A stretch of 64,000 nucleotides of DNA from Nereocystis luetkeana (lineage: Eukaryota > Sar > Phaeophyceae > Laminariales > Laminariaceae): assembly GCA_031213475.1 (NCBI GenBank), contig JARUPZ010000002.1, positions 7,318,730-7,382,729 on the forward strand. The letters are read 5' to 3'. A program made the position numbers and the translations under genes. Below are positions 1 through 11,984 of this stretch, piece after piece (within the stretch, counting starts at the first letter, position 1; every line of letters begins with the position of its first letter). The notes beneath the pieces were generated by a model that was given only the letters and a program-made list of their open reading frames with translations, was not told the origin of the DNA and ran no database searches.

Positions 1-101
1 GTTTTGGGGTTCGAATACGTAACAGATGGAAAACAGAAATCACGAAATAGCCAACCGACTGACCAATACCCAAGATGTCAGGTGACATGTCACGCAAGGC
101 A

Positions 102-242
102 AAACGTACGCTGTCAAGGGTTTCGGGCCGCTTGTTCCACACTAATACCTACCTGGTAGTAGTTCGGTGCCGGTTAAGGTATGTCAAGGCAAAATTGCGG
201 TCTGTCAAGGGGTGAAAGTGCTGTCTCCTGACATCTTTGACC
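102..242. repeat. dispersed repeat, copy 1 (pair with 39183-39335)
   Basis: About 140 bp matching 39183-39335 at many places, including TTCCACACTA, GGTAGTAGTT and GGGGTGAAAGTGCT followed by CTCCTGACA. The word GTCAAGG recurs inside it. No coding potential is evident and the element type is unknown. Confidence 0.6.
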
Positions 243-418
243 AATACAGTATAATAGTAGTTGCCATTGAACTGTGGCTGGCCACAGACGTTCGCCAATG
301 GTATCGTATATGGAGATCGGTAGCATGGGAGACAGAGTGTCCAGAATAAGATCATGCAAGAGTACATCTAAAGCAGAACGGTAGGTCTACTATATTAATA
401 CTCTGTATTTCACTATTA

Positions 419-517
419 CGGGGGACCACAGTTAACAGGACCTATGGTACACATAAAAACTCATATGTTTAACCATTTTTACTGACAATATTTGGTCCTG
501 TTAACTATGGCCCCCCG
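419..517. mobile_element. TA-flanked MITE, copy 1
   Basis: A 99-bp element with long terminal inverted repeats: CGGGGGACCACAGTTAACAG at the left and its near complement, ending CCCCCCG, at the right. TA precedes it; the right flank is AA, so one target copy has decayed. It matches the elements at 20010, 23084 and 61881. TA target and short palindromic form suggest a non-autonomous Tc1/mariner-type element. No transposase is seen. Confidence 0.7.
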
Positions 518-548
518 AAATATTAATAGGCGATTTATAACTCCTTGA

Positions 549-623
549 GTACTGCAGTCCCACTCAAATTTTAAGTACTATTAATATTATGTCCCCAACA
601 CGGGACTGCAGTCTGTAAGGTCA
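549..623. mobile_element. degenerate TTAA-type hairpin MITE
   Basis: Carries ACTGCAGTCC on the left and TGTCCCC...CGGGACTGCAGT on the right, the same inverted arms as the intact elements at 7461 and 14785. The centre has changed and the TTAA flanks are lost. Confidence 0.45.
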
Positions 624-2940
624 AGAACCAGTACGAGCCAGGAACTTGGGAACAGGTGTATCAGGTATCGTATCGTTAACCTGGAACAGGATGTATGATA
701 CGAGCACCAGAATACCGGTGCTGCTGTATGTACAGCAGCGTGTGCAAATGGCCAAAGCCACGACATGTCAACAGCGAGCAGACAGAGTTGAAACACTTCG
801 ACTCCTGACGATACGAGTTCAGCGTCAGTAACCGACTCCTGCCTTCGTCTTGCCCATCAGGCATATACCAGGCATATACACGGGCAGCGAGTATGGCCGG
901 TGCCCGTTGCGAGCAGTTTTTTTTTATTTACACCAGTTTACAGCAGTTACGTACGAGTAGAGCGTGAAAATGTGAAAATGCAACGACGAAAACAGCGAAC
1001 TGCTGCTCTTTTGGGGCGAATTACTCGCATATAAAATGGTCTACGTACACAACTTCTTCCCGGACCATTCTAAAATTCTCAAGATTTTCGTACTCGTTTT
1101 GATGTGAAGGTGGATACCCGCCGTATGTGCCACCAGCCACCACAAGCACCAGCGCCAAGCGTGATACGGCTGCCGTCCCTCCTCCTCTCCAACGGAAATC
1201 AAGACCAGCGCTACATGTGCGTACCCTGGTGCGAGCGTGAACCAAACCTCACCTCGTGAGCTCCCCGGCGGATGCCGTGGGTCCCCTTGTGACAGCCTTC
1301 CCGACGAAGCCGCTTGGCCGCAAGGCTCCTGCGGTGGCCAGGCCTGCTGCCAAGACTCCTGCTACAGCCGTCTTCATACTCTCGAAAGGGTGCGTTAGTA
1401 GCTAACTGCTGTTGTCGTCGCCGATGTTGGCGAAGACACGGAATGAGCCATCCCGGCGGGGGCGATGCCCACGGCAGCGGCGAGGTGCACAGCCAAATAG
1501 AGCACGAGACAGAGAGGTACTCGTATGTGAGGTGGGAGTCGAGTTTGGGTTGTGGAGGGCAGCAGCAGTAAACGTGGTAGAGGTAGAATCACAGACGTTG
1601 CGGTGATGAGAGTTGTACGCAGTCAATGTGAATTACGCGGCGATTGAACACAAACAGAGTGTAGCACGCGATAATTCGGGCTCAGCGTGGCTGCAGAAGG
1701 TGCCCACTTCGCACGAAAACCCGCCGACACGTGCTGGACCCGGGCGTCAGTCCTCCCGGAGGTACGCTAGAGATCGTGCATTGCACGAGAAATGCCGTCG
1801 AGTCGACCGCTCAGCATCCTTCAACTTTCGACTGAAAAAAAGCAGCTCGTAATTCGAGCGGTGCAGCCCTTGTACGTACGCAAACGGTTCAATTCCGACC
1901 CAGCATGCGAACCGCGACCTGACAAGACTCGACAGTCTTGTGCGTACTCGGCTACATTCTCACCGTGATCCCTTCCTGTGCAGTGAGGCGTAGTGAAGTC
2001 GCTTGCTGAGGAGTACAGTTGGTTGGGCACCACACCCACGCCACACACATAATCAAGCGGTACCCCGGTAAACACATGCTTCCGTAAAACTGAACAACTT
2101 GATAATTTTATAATTTTGGTTGGTAGTAGCAGCAAGACAGCAACGCGTGGCATGCAGTGGTAGAGCGTACCCGACACACCGAGGTATCCCAGTTCTGTTG
2201 GCACGGACGGTATTTATCCGAGCAGAGGGTTGCCCTGGAGCGAACGCGAAATTTCTACGCCCCTCGGAAGAGCTGCTAAAACCCTCACCCAAGTGACAGG
2301 CGACATAAAACAAGCAACACAACCGAAACCAGAAGAACACTCCCCCATCTGCCGTTGCTGCTTGGGTGTGTTTTTCTGTTCGCCCATTGGGTTGCCCAGA
2401 GGTCGAAACGTTTTGTGAAATTTTGTTCCGCCGCCCGCATGACCAGCGCGGACTGCGTTAGACGCGTCGTACAGCACCAGCCTCATCACCAGCAGCAGCC
2501 GTCGCAGCGACATCAGTTTTCAGGCACCAGCGTGTGAACGCCAGAGTCGGGTGATATATTGAACGCGAGACCAAGATTGAGGGGAAAGGCAGATTGGACG
2601 ATGGGCACCTTCGGCGAGGTGGAGTCTCCGTTGTCTGCGAGCTCCTCGAAGCGAGGAAGCGAGGACAGAGGGGTCATAGCCAGCGCTTCGCTTGAAGTGC
2701 TCTCCCTCAACGCAGGGGGAGGAGGGCCACCTCATGGGCCGACCCTGTACGAGGTGGTTTACACGAGAGGGGGATGGTGAGGATCGCGTGAAAGCCTGGC
2801 TTTATTTTTTTTTGAATTTGAATTGCGTCGTTTACAGAGCACGAGTGATAATAGTACCAAGTTCAAAGTAGTCGTGTATTTTCTCGTACTCGAAAAAAAG
2901 GTCCCGAAAAACTACAGCAGTATTTGGCACCAGTACGACG
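624..2940. other. no supported gene; GC-rich patches
   Basis: Mostly non-coding. Two GC-rich patches could be exon remnants. 1251-1394 (+) reads a Lys/Ala/Pro-rich peptide containing PLGRKAPAVARPAAKTP. 1395-1592 (-) has frames with a hydrophobic stretch. Neither has convincing splice sites or a recognised domain, so no gene is called. Confidence 0.3.
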
Positions 2941-2941
2941 T

Positions 2942-2984
2942 GCCAGGTACCTGGTATTAATTAATACCTGGTACCTGGTACCTT
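2942..2984. repeat. palindromic cluster of TACCTGGTA words
   Basis: Consecutive words CCAGGTACCTGGTA, TTAATTAA and TACCTGGTACCTGGTACC form a nearly perfect palindrome. It is one of the densest sites of a word found throughout the non-coding DNA of the window. Confidence 0.7.
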
Positions 2985-3449
2985 GTACGTATCATCCACC
3001 AATGTGTGACGATTAGGGAGCGCAGCATCTGGGGCTGGTGGCTGGGGGCCGTGGCTGGGGTAACATAGGGGATGCGTCCGAACTGCAGTCTAAGGGGCTG
3101 CAAGACAAGTGCGCAGCACAGTCATACTCGCATACTAGTATCAGGTATACGGTATTCACAGTACGCTCTTCATACTGAAGTAGACAGAGCTCAGTAGACA
3201 TCCTTCGAAGTACATATTACAGAGTACAGCAGTACGAGTATTGATTCGTATTAGTAGTAGGTCGCACTCGCCGCTTTTTTCGGTCGATACGGCCCCAAAT
3301 AACGCAACATCATACCTCGTATTTATCGTTATTTAGCATAGTACCTTTATTTACCCCACGAAAACGAGTACGAATAGATACTTGACCTGTAGAGGTACGG
3401 GTTTTGGTATCCGTGTTCGGTTTGAGGCAAGCATTCCTCCTACCTACGA

Positions 3450-3680
3450 GTATGGATGAATACCGTCTCTCCAAAATATGAGACAAGTATTCGTCCCATG
3501 CCTTCTCCAACACGTGGGGCAAGCATTCGCTCCAACGATAAATATCTTCAAGAACATCATGCATGGGGCAAGGTGAATACCCTCTCCATATCATGCATGA
3601 GGCAAGTACGTCGTACGGTAGTCGTATTCTCAAGGACGAATACCTCCACCAGGGACAGGGTACTTGCCCGTAGACGAATA
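3450..3680. repeat. degenerate minisatellite related to the 12-kb array
   Basis: Repeated pieces of the type GGGGCAAGCATTCG, GACAAGTATTCGTCC and GAATACCCTCTCC, as in 11985-12610, but more diverged. The open reading frames across it are products of the repeat and are not taken as genes. Confidence 0.6.
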
Positions 3681-3884
3681 GTACCTGTTGGACGGATGGA
3701 TGTGGCTGGTATGTTCGTCAAGTCTATTCGACGAGTAATCGTGCGGGGTGTGCCAGGTACTGCTGTGCCGGCCTTGTATGGTGGGGTCACGTGTGTCAGG
3801 CCTACTTCCACTATTACAGTATTAATAGTAGTACCTGCTGTTGGTTTGACCCCTCCTAAACCGACTTCTCTACCATCGGAAATC

Positions 3885-3972
3885 TTTCAGGACCGCAGTC
3901 CCGTTTTGGGCACGAACTACTTGGGGTTTGAATGGTTTGTCCCCGAAACGGGACTGGAGTTCTAAAAGGGTT
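3885..3972. mobile_element. TTAA-type hairpin MITE, diverged copy
   Basis: GGACCGCAGTCCCGTTTTGG on the left pairs with CCCCGAAACGGGACTGGAGT on the right, and the end reads CTAAAAGGGTTT. It belongs to the family at 7461, 14785 and 51735. The flanking TTAA is not preserved. Confidence 0.6.
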
Positions 3973-4059
3973 TGCTCTCGTACCGAGTGTTCCATATACT
4001 CTGGTACAAGATAGTCCTCTCTTCCACCCAAAGCTTTTCACGGCGGTTTTAGCACTCTA

Positions 4060-4440
4060 ACCGCGATGCAGTTTTTCTGTTTGCAGAATCCTACGGTGCG
4101 GTGCGGATTCTTCTTGTATTTTATTGCCATACAGCAGTACGCCACCGTGCGGTAATGTGAAAAAAACGATCAAAACCCAACCGCACCATAGTAAAATCAC
4201 TTGATTTTTAAGTCACCAAGGCCTTACCATGTTTTTTTTCTGATTGTGAGAGTCGAACGTTGCGGTGCAGTGCACATTTTATGTTTTGGATCGTATGATA
4301 GGTGCAGTGCGATGCGGTGCGGTGCCGTGTCGTGTCTTGCGTTTTTTTTTCGAATCCTTCGCTGTGGTGCGTTTAGGTGAAACCGCACTTAACCGCACCG
4401 ACCGCAGCTAACCGCACCGCGCCGCAAGAAAAACCTCCCC
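4060..4440. repeat. GGTGCGGT/ACCGCACC-rich degenerate repeat
   Basis: Many copies of GGTGCGGT, GTGCAGTGCG and ACCGCACC in both orientations, related to the arrays at 6690-7100 and 10715-11310. No gene is seen here. Confidence 0.55.
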
Positions 4441-4639
4441 GAGAAGACACGGGCTTATTTTTACGAGCGAATGCGAGGTTCTAATTTCAACGGAGCCCAA
4501 AAAAGAGGGACCCTTTCGAGATGGCTAGACCCTTTTTTTACTCGATTGAACAGCAGATGATTTTTCACGCAGCGCGAAAACTCACAGCTGACGTACAGTA
4601 AGTTCTTAGTTTTTTTTGTAAGTACTCGAGATGTCCCAA

Positions 4640-6600
4640 TAAAAGTTGTTTTGCTGGGGGTGTGTTGCTGCTGTGGGTGTTGTGTGGCCGTCACTCCTTT
4701 CCCGCAACCGCCGCTTCCAATTCGACCGGACCCAAGCGTCGCGGTCTCTGTCTTACGGAGGCCCCTCGCTGAGCGTCCGCAGGGGACGCCGCGGGGAGCC
4801 TGGCGGCGCTCGTTTAACGATGCAACGTACGGCGAAAAATTTGCATAAAAACGAAACAAAAAACGTCGTACGTACATACACGTATTGGTGTTTTCTCGTC
4901 CTCGTCGTCCTCGTCCTCCTCGTCCTCCTCTCCCCTCTTCCCGCTTGCTTGCGTCGAATGTTGAACCCCACGATCGAACGCCGTTGCATCGACACACCAA
5001 CGACTACCATCCATCAACGCACACAAGTTTATGACAGTTACAATTACTCTTCCGCTTGAGTTTACAGCGACAGCACATACGATCGATAGTTTTTATTTAG
5101 TTCGGGCGGTAAGTCAGTCGTCTCATTGGGGATCCGCACTATCGCAGTCCGTGAGCTTCGAGAAAAACCAAAATCCCACCACGTACAGAGTACTTTAGTA
5201 CACACGACGGATCCGGTATTTGCAGTCCGCGAACGGCGAGACGCTAAAACTCCAGAAATGCATGTGGGGTGGGATTTTCGTACGAATTACATATACATAT
5301 CGTGGTAATTTGTACCTAGATTAGGGTGAATCAGGTCGGCGCGGCGCGGAATCAGGTTTCGTGGTGGGCCCTACCGGCTGCTAATTTCGTATCCAGGGTC
5401 AGTTTGGAGGGCTCAATTCCGGGTGGGATCAGATCCTGGGTGGGAGCAGGGAGTCAAAAACGTGAGCTGGGTAAGAGGTGTCGAAAGCTGTACGTGGTAG
5501 ACTTTGGTTTGTCCCATAGTCCGCGGACTGCAAAAGTAGGCACCGCGCTCGGTCGCTACCCTCCGGGCAGGCCATGCGTGTATACGTGTGATTACGTAAT
5601 AATACGTGAACCCTGACCTCTCAGAAGAAAACTTGACGTCAAAAGTGACGACTGCAGCGTTGGCCACTGCGTGATTTTGCGTGATTCGGGGGGTGAACAC
5701 GAATTGGCGTCCGAGTCACAATGCAAGGAGGAGTTTGTACGCGCGACATGGTCCTGCTACCCGTATTTCTCGGCGCTCAAGCCGCTCGTAGACGGCTGAT
5801 ATTTGATACCACCCTAGTTTTCATTGTTTGGGTCGCTATCTGGGGATCCCAGAGAGGTGGGTGACATTATGTGTAAGCCCTTTACGTAGGACTGGTGGGG
5901 GCCGCAGTTGCGTTTTTTGGGGGGACAAACTAACCACTCTTTAAAAAGAAAAGGGGGGGGGGGATTTGTCCCCGAAACGGGACTGCAGAAACAACGCCCT
6001 CCTCGTCGCAGAAAGCGTGCCGTGATGGCGTGGTGGTGAGATAAGTGTGTACAAGAAGCACGCAGTATGCCCAAGGGGGCAATCATGTGCACACCGCAGT
6101 AGCCAGCGTCCAGCATCCAACACGTTTCGATTGAAGAGACAAGCTGCCCTTCGCTTTTATGGTGGTTTTGTGCACCAGCGCGTGTGTGTTTAATCTGCCC
6201 GGCTGTGGGGTTATGTACCTGGTATGATATGATATATTTACTACAGCCAGTTGTTGCAGAGTCATTTGCCACGCAGGGTCTCTGTGCACTGCTGTCACAT
6301 GGCGCTTTTCTCCGCGTGCAGCAGTACTCACGTACTCACTTGTATTAGTGCCAGGGTACTAGAGGGTATTCAGTACACCCTGGTCACCTACAGCATCAAC
6401 AATAGGACAGCGCGACGGCGGAGGTGCAACGGTAAACCGAAAACCGAGGGTGTCGAGTCATGAACGTTGGGTACGAAGAAAAAACGGTTTCATTTGAAAG
6501 ATGAACTCACACATCACGCATCTGATAAAGCAAGGGCCCCGAGGGTGACTTTCATATTCCTATCCTGGCACACTGCTGTCTGTTTACTGTTTACCTATCG
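4640..6600. other. no supported gene
   Basis: A GC-rich patch at 4680-4830 gives open frames on both strands, including a 179-codon minus frame over 4461-5000 that reads a low-complexity Gly/Arg-rich peptide. No domain or credible splice sites were found. 5948-5990 holds half of a TTAA-type MITE (TTTGTCCCCGAAACGGGACT). The rest is unremarkable. Confidence 0.3.
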
Positions 6601-6689
6601 TAACGACGGGCTATGATCGATTATGGCAATGAGTCGCGAGATGCACAGCAACAAAGCACACATTATCAGGATTGAGCATAATATCAGGG

Positions 6690-7100
6690 TTCTTTACGGT
6701 GCGGTTTTTCCTATCGGTTCGGTGCGGTTCGGTGCGGTTTTTTGCTATCGGTTCGGTGCGGTTCGGTGCGGTTAACCGCACCGCACCGCACCGTAGGATG
6801 TTTGCCTCCTGGAAAACCGCACCGCATAGGAAAACCGCACCGTAGGATTTATCACAAAACCGCACCGCACCGTAGGATTCACAATATCTGAAAACCGCAC
6901 CGAACCGCACCGTAGGATTTCTCATTTTTGAAAACCGCACCGAACCGCACCGTAGGATATGTCACAAAACCGAACCGCACCGTATGCGTCAAGAGACGGT
7001 GGCAAAAACCGTTAGATCGTTTTTTTAACGGTGCGGTTAACTTGAAACCGTAGAAAAACCGCCGTTCCATCGGTCGCGGAACGGTGCTACAGGGTCACGG
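6690..7100. repeat. CCGCACCG-TAGGAT tandem array 1
   Basis: Units of about 35-42 bp built from AAAACCGCACCGAACCGCAC and CGTAGGATTT plus a variable AT spacer (ATCACA, CACAATATC, CTCATTTTT). The left part also has the motif in the opposite orientation (GGTTCGGTGCGGTT), so the array folds back on itself near 6775-6790. Frames reading through it (repeated YGAVRFGAVF peptides) are products of the repeat. Confidence 0.8.
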
Positions 7101-7456
7101 TTTCGCACGGCTCATGACGGTTTCGGCACGGTTTCGTGTCAAAAGTGGTCCCGCTGGCTTGGTTGATCTTATGGTATTTCATATGTTGAATATTTTTGTG
7201 GTTGGAACACCAAAGAAAGTTTACTGTTTAAATTAATTGTTTATATTTATGTATTTCTGAAATCACGAGTACCTGGCCCAGCGAGCGACCGCTGTCCAGG
7301 TGCATGCCACGGGCCCTCTCTGTTCGCGTGTTCAACCAGTCTGCCAGCACTGTTCCGTGCGGTATCCACTTGCTTGGTAGTCCCACAAGCGCGATCAACC
7401 AAACAGTCAGTGCCCGCTGCTACTGTCGAAGTAGGCCCAATATTCTAAGACGTGTC

Positions 7457-7553
7457 TTAACCCTTTTAGAACCGCAGTCCCGTTCTGGGGACAAACCACT
7501 CAAATTTCAAGTAGTTTTGTCCCCAAACAGGACTGTGGTTTTAAAGGGGTTAA
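7457..7553. mobile_element. TTAA-flanked hairpin MITE (piggyBac-like)
   Basis: An 89-bp element (7461-7549) flanked by TTAA on both sides. Termini are CCCTTTTAGAACCGCAGTCC and its complement. Nearly the whole element is one long inverted repeat with a small loop. TTAA targets and CCCTTT ends are typical of the piggyBac superfamily. Non-autonomous; no transposase is seen. Confidence 0.75.
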
Positions 7554-7599
7554 AATACGTCTTAATCCGTTTCTCAGAGAGAGGCCCGTCTTACTCGCT

Positions 7600-7720
7600 A
7601 TATCGCGTCTTGGCACGTCTTACATTCGTCTTGGCACGTTTAGATTCGTCTTAGCACGTCTTAGATTCGTCTTAGAATGCACCAGGCGCCGGTCGAGGCG
7701 TCTTAGGGGGTCGACACGAC
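7600..7720. repeat. TCTTAG/GTCTTGGCACG minisatellite
   Basis: About 20-bp repeats of CGTCTTGGCACGTCTTA and ATTCGTCTTAGCACGTCTTA. The same unit occurs in the opposite orientation at 9540-9800. Confidence 0.75.
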
Positions 7721-9185
7721 CACAGCGAGCTGTGGAAATAGGTGGAAACACAGCGAGGACGGCAGATGAATCGACTGCTTCAACTTGCTTCTTTCGAGCC
7801 TTCTTTTTTCGGGCCTCCATGCGCTCTTCCCTGGCACCGGGGACATCGAACCCGGTTCTCCGTATTTTCGAGGATGGCATTCTTATTTTTTTTTTAATGA
7901 AAAACAAAACATGATCTGTATCCTCTCTCCCTACTTGGTAGTTGGGTTGGGGGAAGGTCCACTCCAATTTATTTCGACATACTACCTGAGGAATACTGCT
8001 ACCTATACCTCTGTTTTTTGTTTCAAATCGTGTTGGTTGTTAACGTCGTAATATATACTGGTACCAGGTACTTGGTATTATTGCAAAAACAGAGTTGCAT
8101 CCTGATATACTTTACGGCGACTACTCTCCTGCTGTTCGTTTTCTCTGTATCTTTGCGAGTATTGCTATATACCGTGGTACATCAGTATAATACTATTAAT
8201 ATATAGGTGACATGATGCCTTATTTGGGACGCCCAACATAATAGGACAACAACTGCTCTCTTTCTGTGTTCGGTGGGCAGGGCAGTTATTATTGTTATAA
8301 TATTAGTAGTGGTTTGCGCAAAATCCGTTGGTATGCTTACACCGCGGATGCATCACTACCACCGGTAGCAACGTGTCGTTCTTTGAACGACATCTTTTAG
8401 GACAAATACTGCTGTTTTCTCTTAAGACTTTCTGTTTTAAGTTGGTGGCTTCGTAGGTTGTTATCAATTATAGAGTACACAAGCTGAAAGTTGGCACGGA
8501 AGGGAGGTAGACTTGGTGCATGGGTTTCCTTTTGTTTCCGAGGTTTTCTTCTTTCGGGAAAGTTATGGGTGATCCATGTTGAAGATCATGCTGCACATTG
8601 TCGGATGGCAAGAGAAATAATAATATTAATAATACTACTATTAACACTATTAATACGTGAAAAAATATGTCTGAGTTTGTTGGTATCCACGGCTGCTGAC
8701 GGTATGATATTCGTCCTCGTAGAAAACAAACGACGCAATAAAACCAGGTACCTGGTACCTTCTATTCGCAATAATCAATGCGATTTCGGAGCTTTCACTT
8801 CGAATACGGGCACGTATGTACGAATGAATGTACAAACAAATACACATCTATATAGATACCTGGTATTCAATTATGTACTGCTGTGCGTGACGTCAAATGC
8901 CAACAAAAAAGGAACTATTAATACTACGTAGGAGTATCAGGTACCTGGTACTACGTAATATACTGTTCGTCCATCAATGTACGTAATAATCGCACTTATC
9001 AGGTACCGGTAGCTTGATGATACTTGGATTATTGCCGTATTTCCTGGCGCTCTACGTTGTTGTGTGGTTGCTGTGCTGTATTGCTGTACTCGTGCCTCGT
9101 TGAAGTAGCTAACTCTTAATTTTCGACATAATTCTTGCTTTAGTACTGCCAAGAGCTTAGACGTGCCTATATATATATATCTATA
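7720..9185. other. no supported gene
   Basis: AT-rich DNA scattered with TACCTGGTA, TATTAATA and TACTGCTG words. No exon-like GC-rich stretch or recognised protein. Confidence 0.4.
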
Positions 9186-9534
9186 TATATATATTTATTT
9201 TTTATCTCATCCCATTCATTATCTTCGCACATCTTCTTCTCTCTCTCCTTCCAACTCGTAACTCAGATCGGGGGTCACATAGCAGGCTCTTCTCCCCCCT
9301 TCCCGCTACGGTACGTGCCTTCATTTTTATCGCGAGAAGATTTCAGCCTTTTCTTCCCTCGTCGACTCGCATCGAATTGTGCCTACCCACGCTGCAAGGC
9401 GCTCTCAACAATTGAATCCTTTTTTTATTTTTATTTTTGCAAATAAAGTCAGAGTCCGACCCACCTGGGGCTCGAACCCAGGACTCAAACAAGTAGAATT
9501 CGAGGTTAACCACTTGAACCACCGGGGCGACCGG
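9186..9534 (-). mobile_element. tRNA-derived SINE, copy 1
   Basis: On the minus strand the element starts (near 9534) with a tRNA-like head carrying a polymerase III A box (TGGTTCAAGTGG) and B box (GGTTCGAGCCC). A unique body follows, and the element ends in an A-rich tail next to 9190. A near-identical copy lies at 22048-22398 and a 3' fragment at 42502-42582. A functional tRNA is unlikely: the anticodon arm is irregular and the acceptor ends pair poorly. Confidence 0.75.
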
Positions 9535-9539
9535 TATAT

Positions 9540-9800
9540 ACGAACCTAAGACGTGCCAAGACGAACCTAAGACGTGCCAAGACGAATCTAAGACGTGCCA
9601 AGACGTGTCTAAGGCGCGCTAAGACGAGTCTAAGACGCGCTAAGACGAGTCCAAGACGCGCTAAGACGCAAAATATGGATTAAGACGATTGAAATTCGCG
9701 CGACTTAGTCGAAAAAAATTCGGCCTGCGGCCGTCTTAATACCTCGCTACGCTCGATTTCCCAGTCCGACTTACGGCTCGCTTCGCTCGTCTTAGAGGAT
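9540..9800. repeat. AAGACGTGCC minisatellite
   Basis: Tandem units of about 20 bp of the type GAATCTAAGACGTGCCAAGAC, drifting to GCGCTAAGACGAGTCCAAGAC. This is the reverse complement of the array at 7600-7720. Confidence 0.75.
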
Positions 9801-10222
9801 TAGGCTTATGTCGAAGTAAGCTATTAATACGTACTACTGATAAGTACTCAGCCACAGAATGTGAACCATAACGCCTAATTCTCTCTACAACAACAAACTG
9901 CAGATGATTATTACGATATCGGTTCCCGATCTCTAATAGTATTTTCCTTAATTGCTTACATTTATATATTTCCGATATATTATACCTGGTATACTCCGAG
10001 TCTCCGGAAGTACACCTGCCGGAAAATAGGAAATAGGACATATTAAGATACCGGGAAAACATTAGGTATCTGTAAAACCTGAAAAAAATATCAGAAACAT
10101 TAGAGTGCCTGCGCATAATATTTTTGTGTATCAAGGATTCCGCGGGAGATATAGTCAAAATCGAAAGCCTTTTCGGTCATGCGCATAATCGGAGACGAAA
10201 AATTGCTTAATATTGGATTCTT

Positions 10223-10700
10223 ATGTTGAAAAAATACACACTTGCAGCAGCGGCAGCACTTTTGCAGCATCCAACGAGCAGAACAGAAGGCGTGCAAGCT
10301 GCAGTACCTACCTGTGCAGCACAGCAACAGCAGCAACAAGCTGCAGAAGCAGTAAGCAGCAGCCAGCACCAACAGGCAGACGTGCGATCTAACTTGCGTT
10401 CCTCGATACTCGCTGTGCAAGCAACGCCGCCACAACGAGAATATCGGTCCTCCTTCTTCGTTGTCCTCTCTACCCGAGAAGCGATCGGAGCGGCGAAGAT
10501 CAAAGGGGCGTGGCGCCCGCTTGCAGCAGCAGCAGCAGCAGCAGCCGCAAGCAGTAGCAGCGCCTGCAACAGCGCTTGCAGCAGCGCTTGCTTGAGGTGG
10601 CTCTCTTGCTTGCAGCAGCGTGTGCTTGCGGCAGCGCTTGCTTGCAGCAGAGCTTGCTTGTGCAGCAGCGCTCGCTTGCGTTACGTAGAGCCCCGAGAAA
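10223..10700. repeat. CAG/GCTTGC-rich low-complexity region
   Basis: GCAGCA runs and repeats of GCAGCGCTTGCTTGCAGCAG. An open plus frame of 186 codons crosses it, but it is Ala/Gln/Ser/Cys low complexity and runs into the next array, so it is not called a gene. Confidence 0.65.
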
Positions 10701-10714
10701 AAGCATCAGAAACC

Positions 10715-11310
10715 GTACGAAACCGCGGTTTTGTACGGTTCATTCATACGGTGCACCGTAGAGGAACAGCGGTTTCGTTATAGTGCCCCGATAAAAGCCT
10801 GAGAACCGTACGAAACCGCGGTTTAGTACGGTTTATAAATATATGGTGCACCGTAGAGAAAAGCGTGTGTTGTACGGTTTTCCGTTCGGGGATTGGAACC
10901 GCACCATAGAAAAGCCGATTCAACGGGGAACCGAACCGAACCGGACCGTATGATATATCACTAAACCGAACCGCACCATAAGATTTCCGATTTTCTAAAA
11001 CCGCACCGAACCGCACCGTAGGATTTCCGATTTTTGAAAACCGCACCGAACCGCACCGTAGGATTTATCACAAAACCGAACCGCACCGTTGGATTCACAA
11101 TATCTAAAAACCGCACCGAACCGCACCGGAGGATTTCCGATTTTTGAAAACCGCACCGAACCGCATCGTAGGATATATCTCAAAACCGAACCGCACCGTA
11201 GGATTTACAATACCTGTAAACCGCACCGAACCACACCGTAAGATTTCCGATTATTTTAAACCGCACCGAACCGGACCGTAGGATTTTCGATTTGAAAAAA
11301 ACGCACCGTG
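10715..11310. repeat. CCGCACCG-TAGGAT tandem array 2
   Basis: The largest array of the family at 6690, with about 12 units of AACCGCACCGAACCGCACCG plus TAGGATTT and a 6-12 bp spacer, often CCGATTTTTG or ATCACA. The left edge carries CGGTTT/ACGGTTT variants and a repeat pair of GAACCGTACGAAACCGCGGT type. Confidence 0.8.
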
Positions 11311-11845
11311 CACTGACGGATAACCGTAAAGATCCCTGCATAATATGGCATGACTTATTATGTGTATGGCACTGATTGCAGGCGCTCACGCTACGTAGCA
11401 GGCAGCAGGCAGGGTGGGAGTATTGAAATTTGAATACTCCTGTTTGTATGTTACTACAGCCAGTACGTTTCGTTTTTATCACTATTTTGATTTTTTTGAA
11501 CTTTTCTTGGAACTTTCGTTCGTTTTCATGTGGCCATGCCGACGCTGTGAGAGTTTCACACCCCGCACGAATGCGAACGCGAATATAGAGAGGTACACAA
11601 GTTTTCGTATTCGTCGACTTCGTTTTTCGGTTTTGTCAAGCAAGTAATCGCAAGTACTCGTCCTAAAATGAGTAGGTTTAGCAGTTTGGGAGAAGGGATC
11701 TTTAGGTATGTTTTTGACTTGAAAAATGCCTAGCGTGGTGTGCACTTCGGAATCGGCGTCCGCAACTACGAAATTTCCTGGTTCGATGCAAACGCGGCGC
11801 AGCCGCGTTTATGGCGAGTTTTGGCCCGTTTTGGCTGCGTTTTGG

Positions 11846-11880
11846 GGTCAGGGTTAGGGTTAGGGTTAGGGTTAGAGTCA
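11846..11880. repeat. interstitial telomere-type repeat (TTAGGG)
   Basis: About four consecutive TTAGGG units with degenerate GGGTCAGGG flanks. Shorter blocks lie at 17021-17040 (CCCTAACCCTAACCCC) and 17876-17896 (TTAGGGTTAGGG). Sequence continues on both sides, so this is not a chromosome end. Confidence 0.75.
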
Positions 11881-11984
11881 GGGGTTGGGTTGGGTCTTCG
11901 CTCGTACCTTGATCCCAACAGGAACCAAAACACCCGAACAGCCTACCATCCGAAAGATCCCTTCTCCCAGCTTGTTAAAGGTCC

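Noticed and set aside
4461..5000. 179-codon minus-strand open frame
   Set aside because: Low-complexity Gly/Arg sequence with no domain; open frames overlap on several strands in this GC-rich patch.
9455..9534. tRNA gene on the minus strand (also at 22315-22398)
   Set aside because: Polymerase III boxes are present, but the anticodon arm is irregular and it is joined to a repeated body and A-rich tail, so it is the head of a SINE.
10223..10783. 186-codon open frame rich in Ala, Gln and Cys
   Set aside because: Product of CAG and GCTTGC repeats running into another tandem array.
11846..11880. Chromosome end marked by TTAGGG
   Set aside because: Only about four units, with long unique sequence on both sides.
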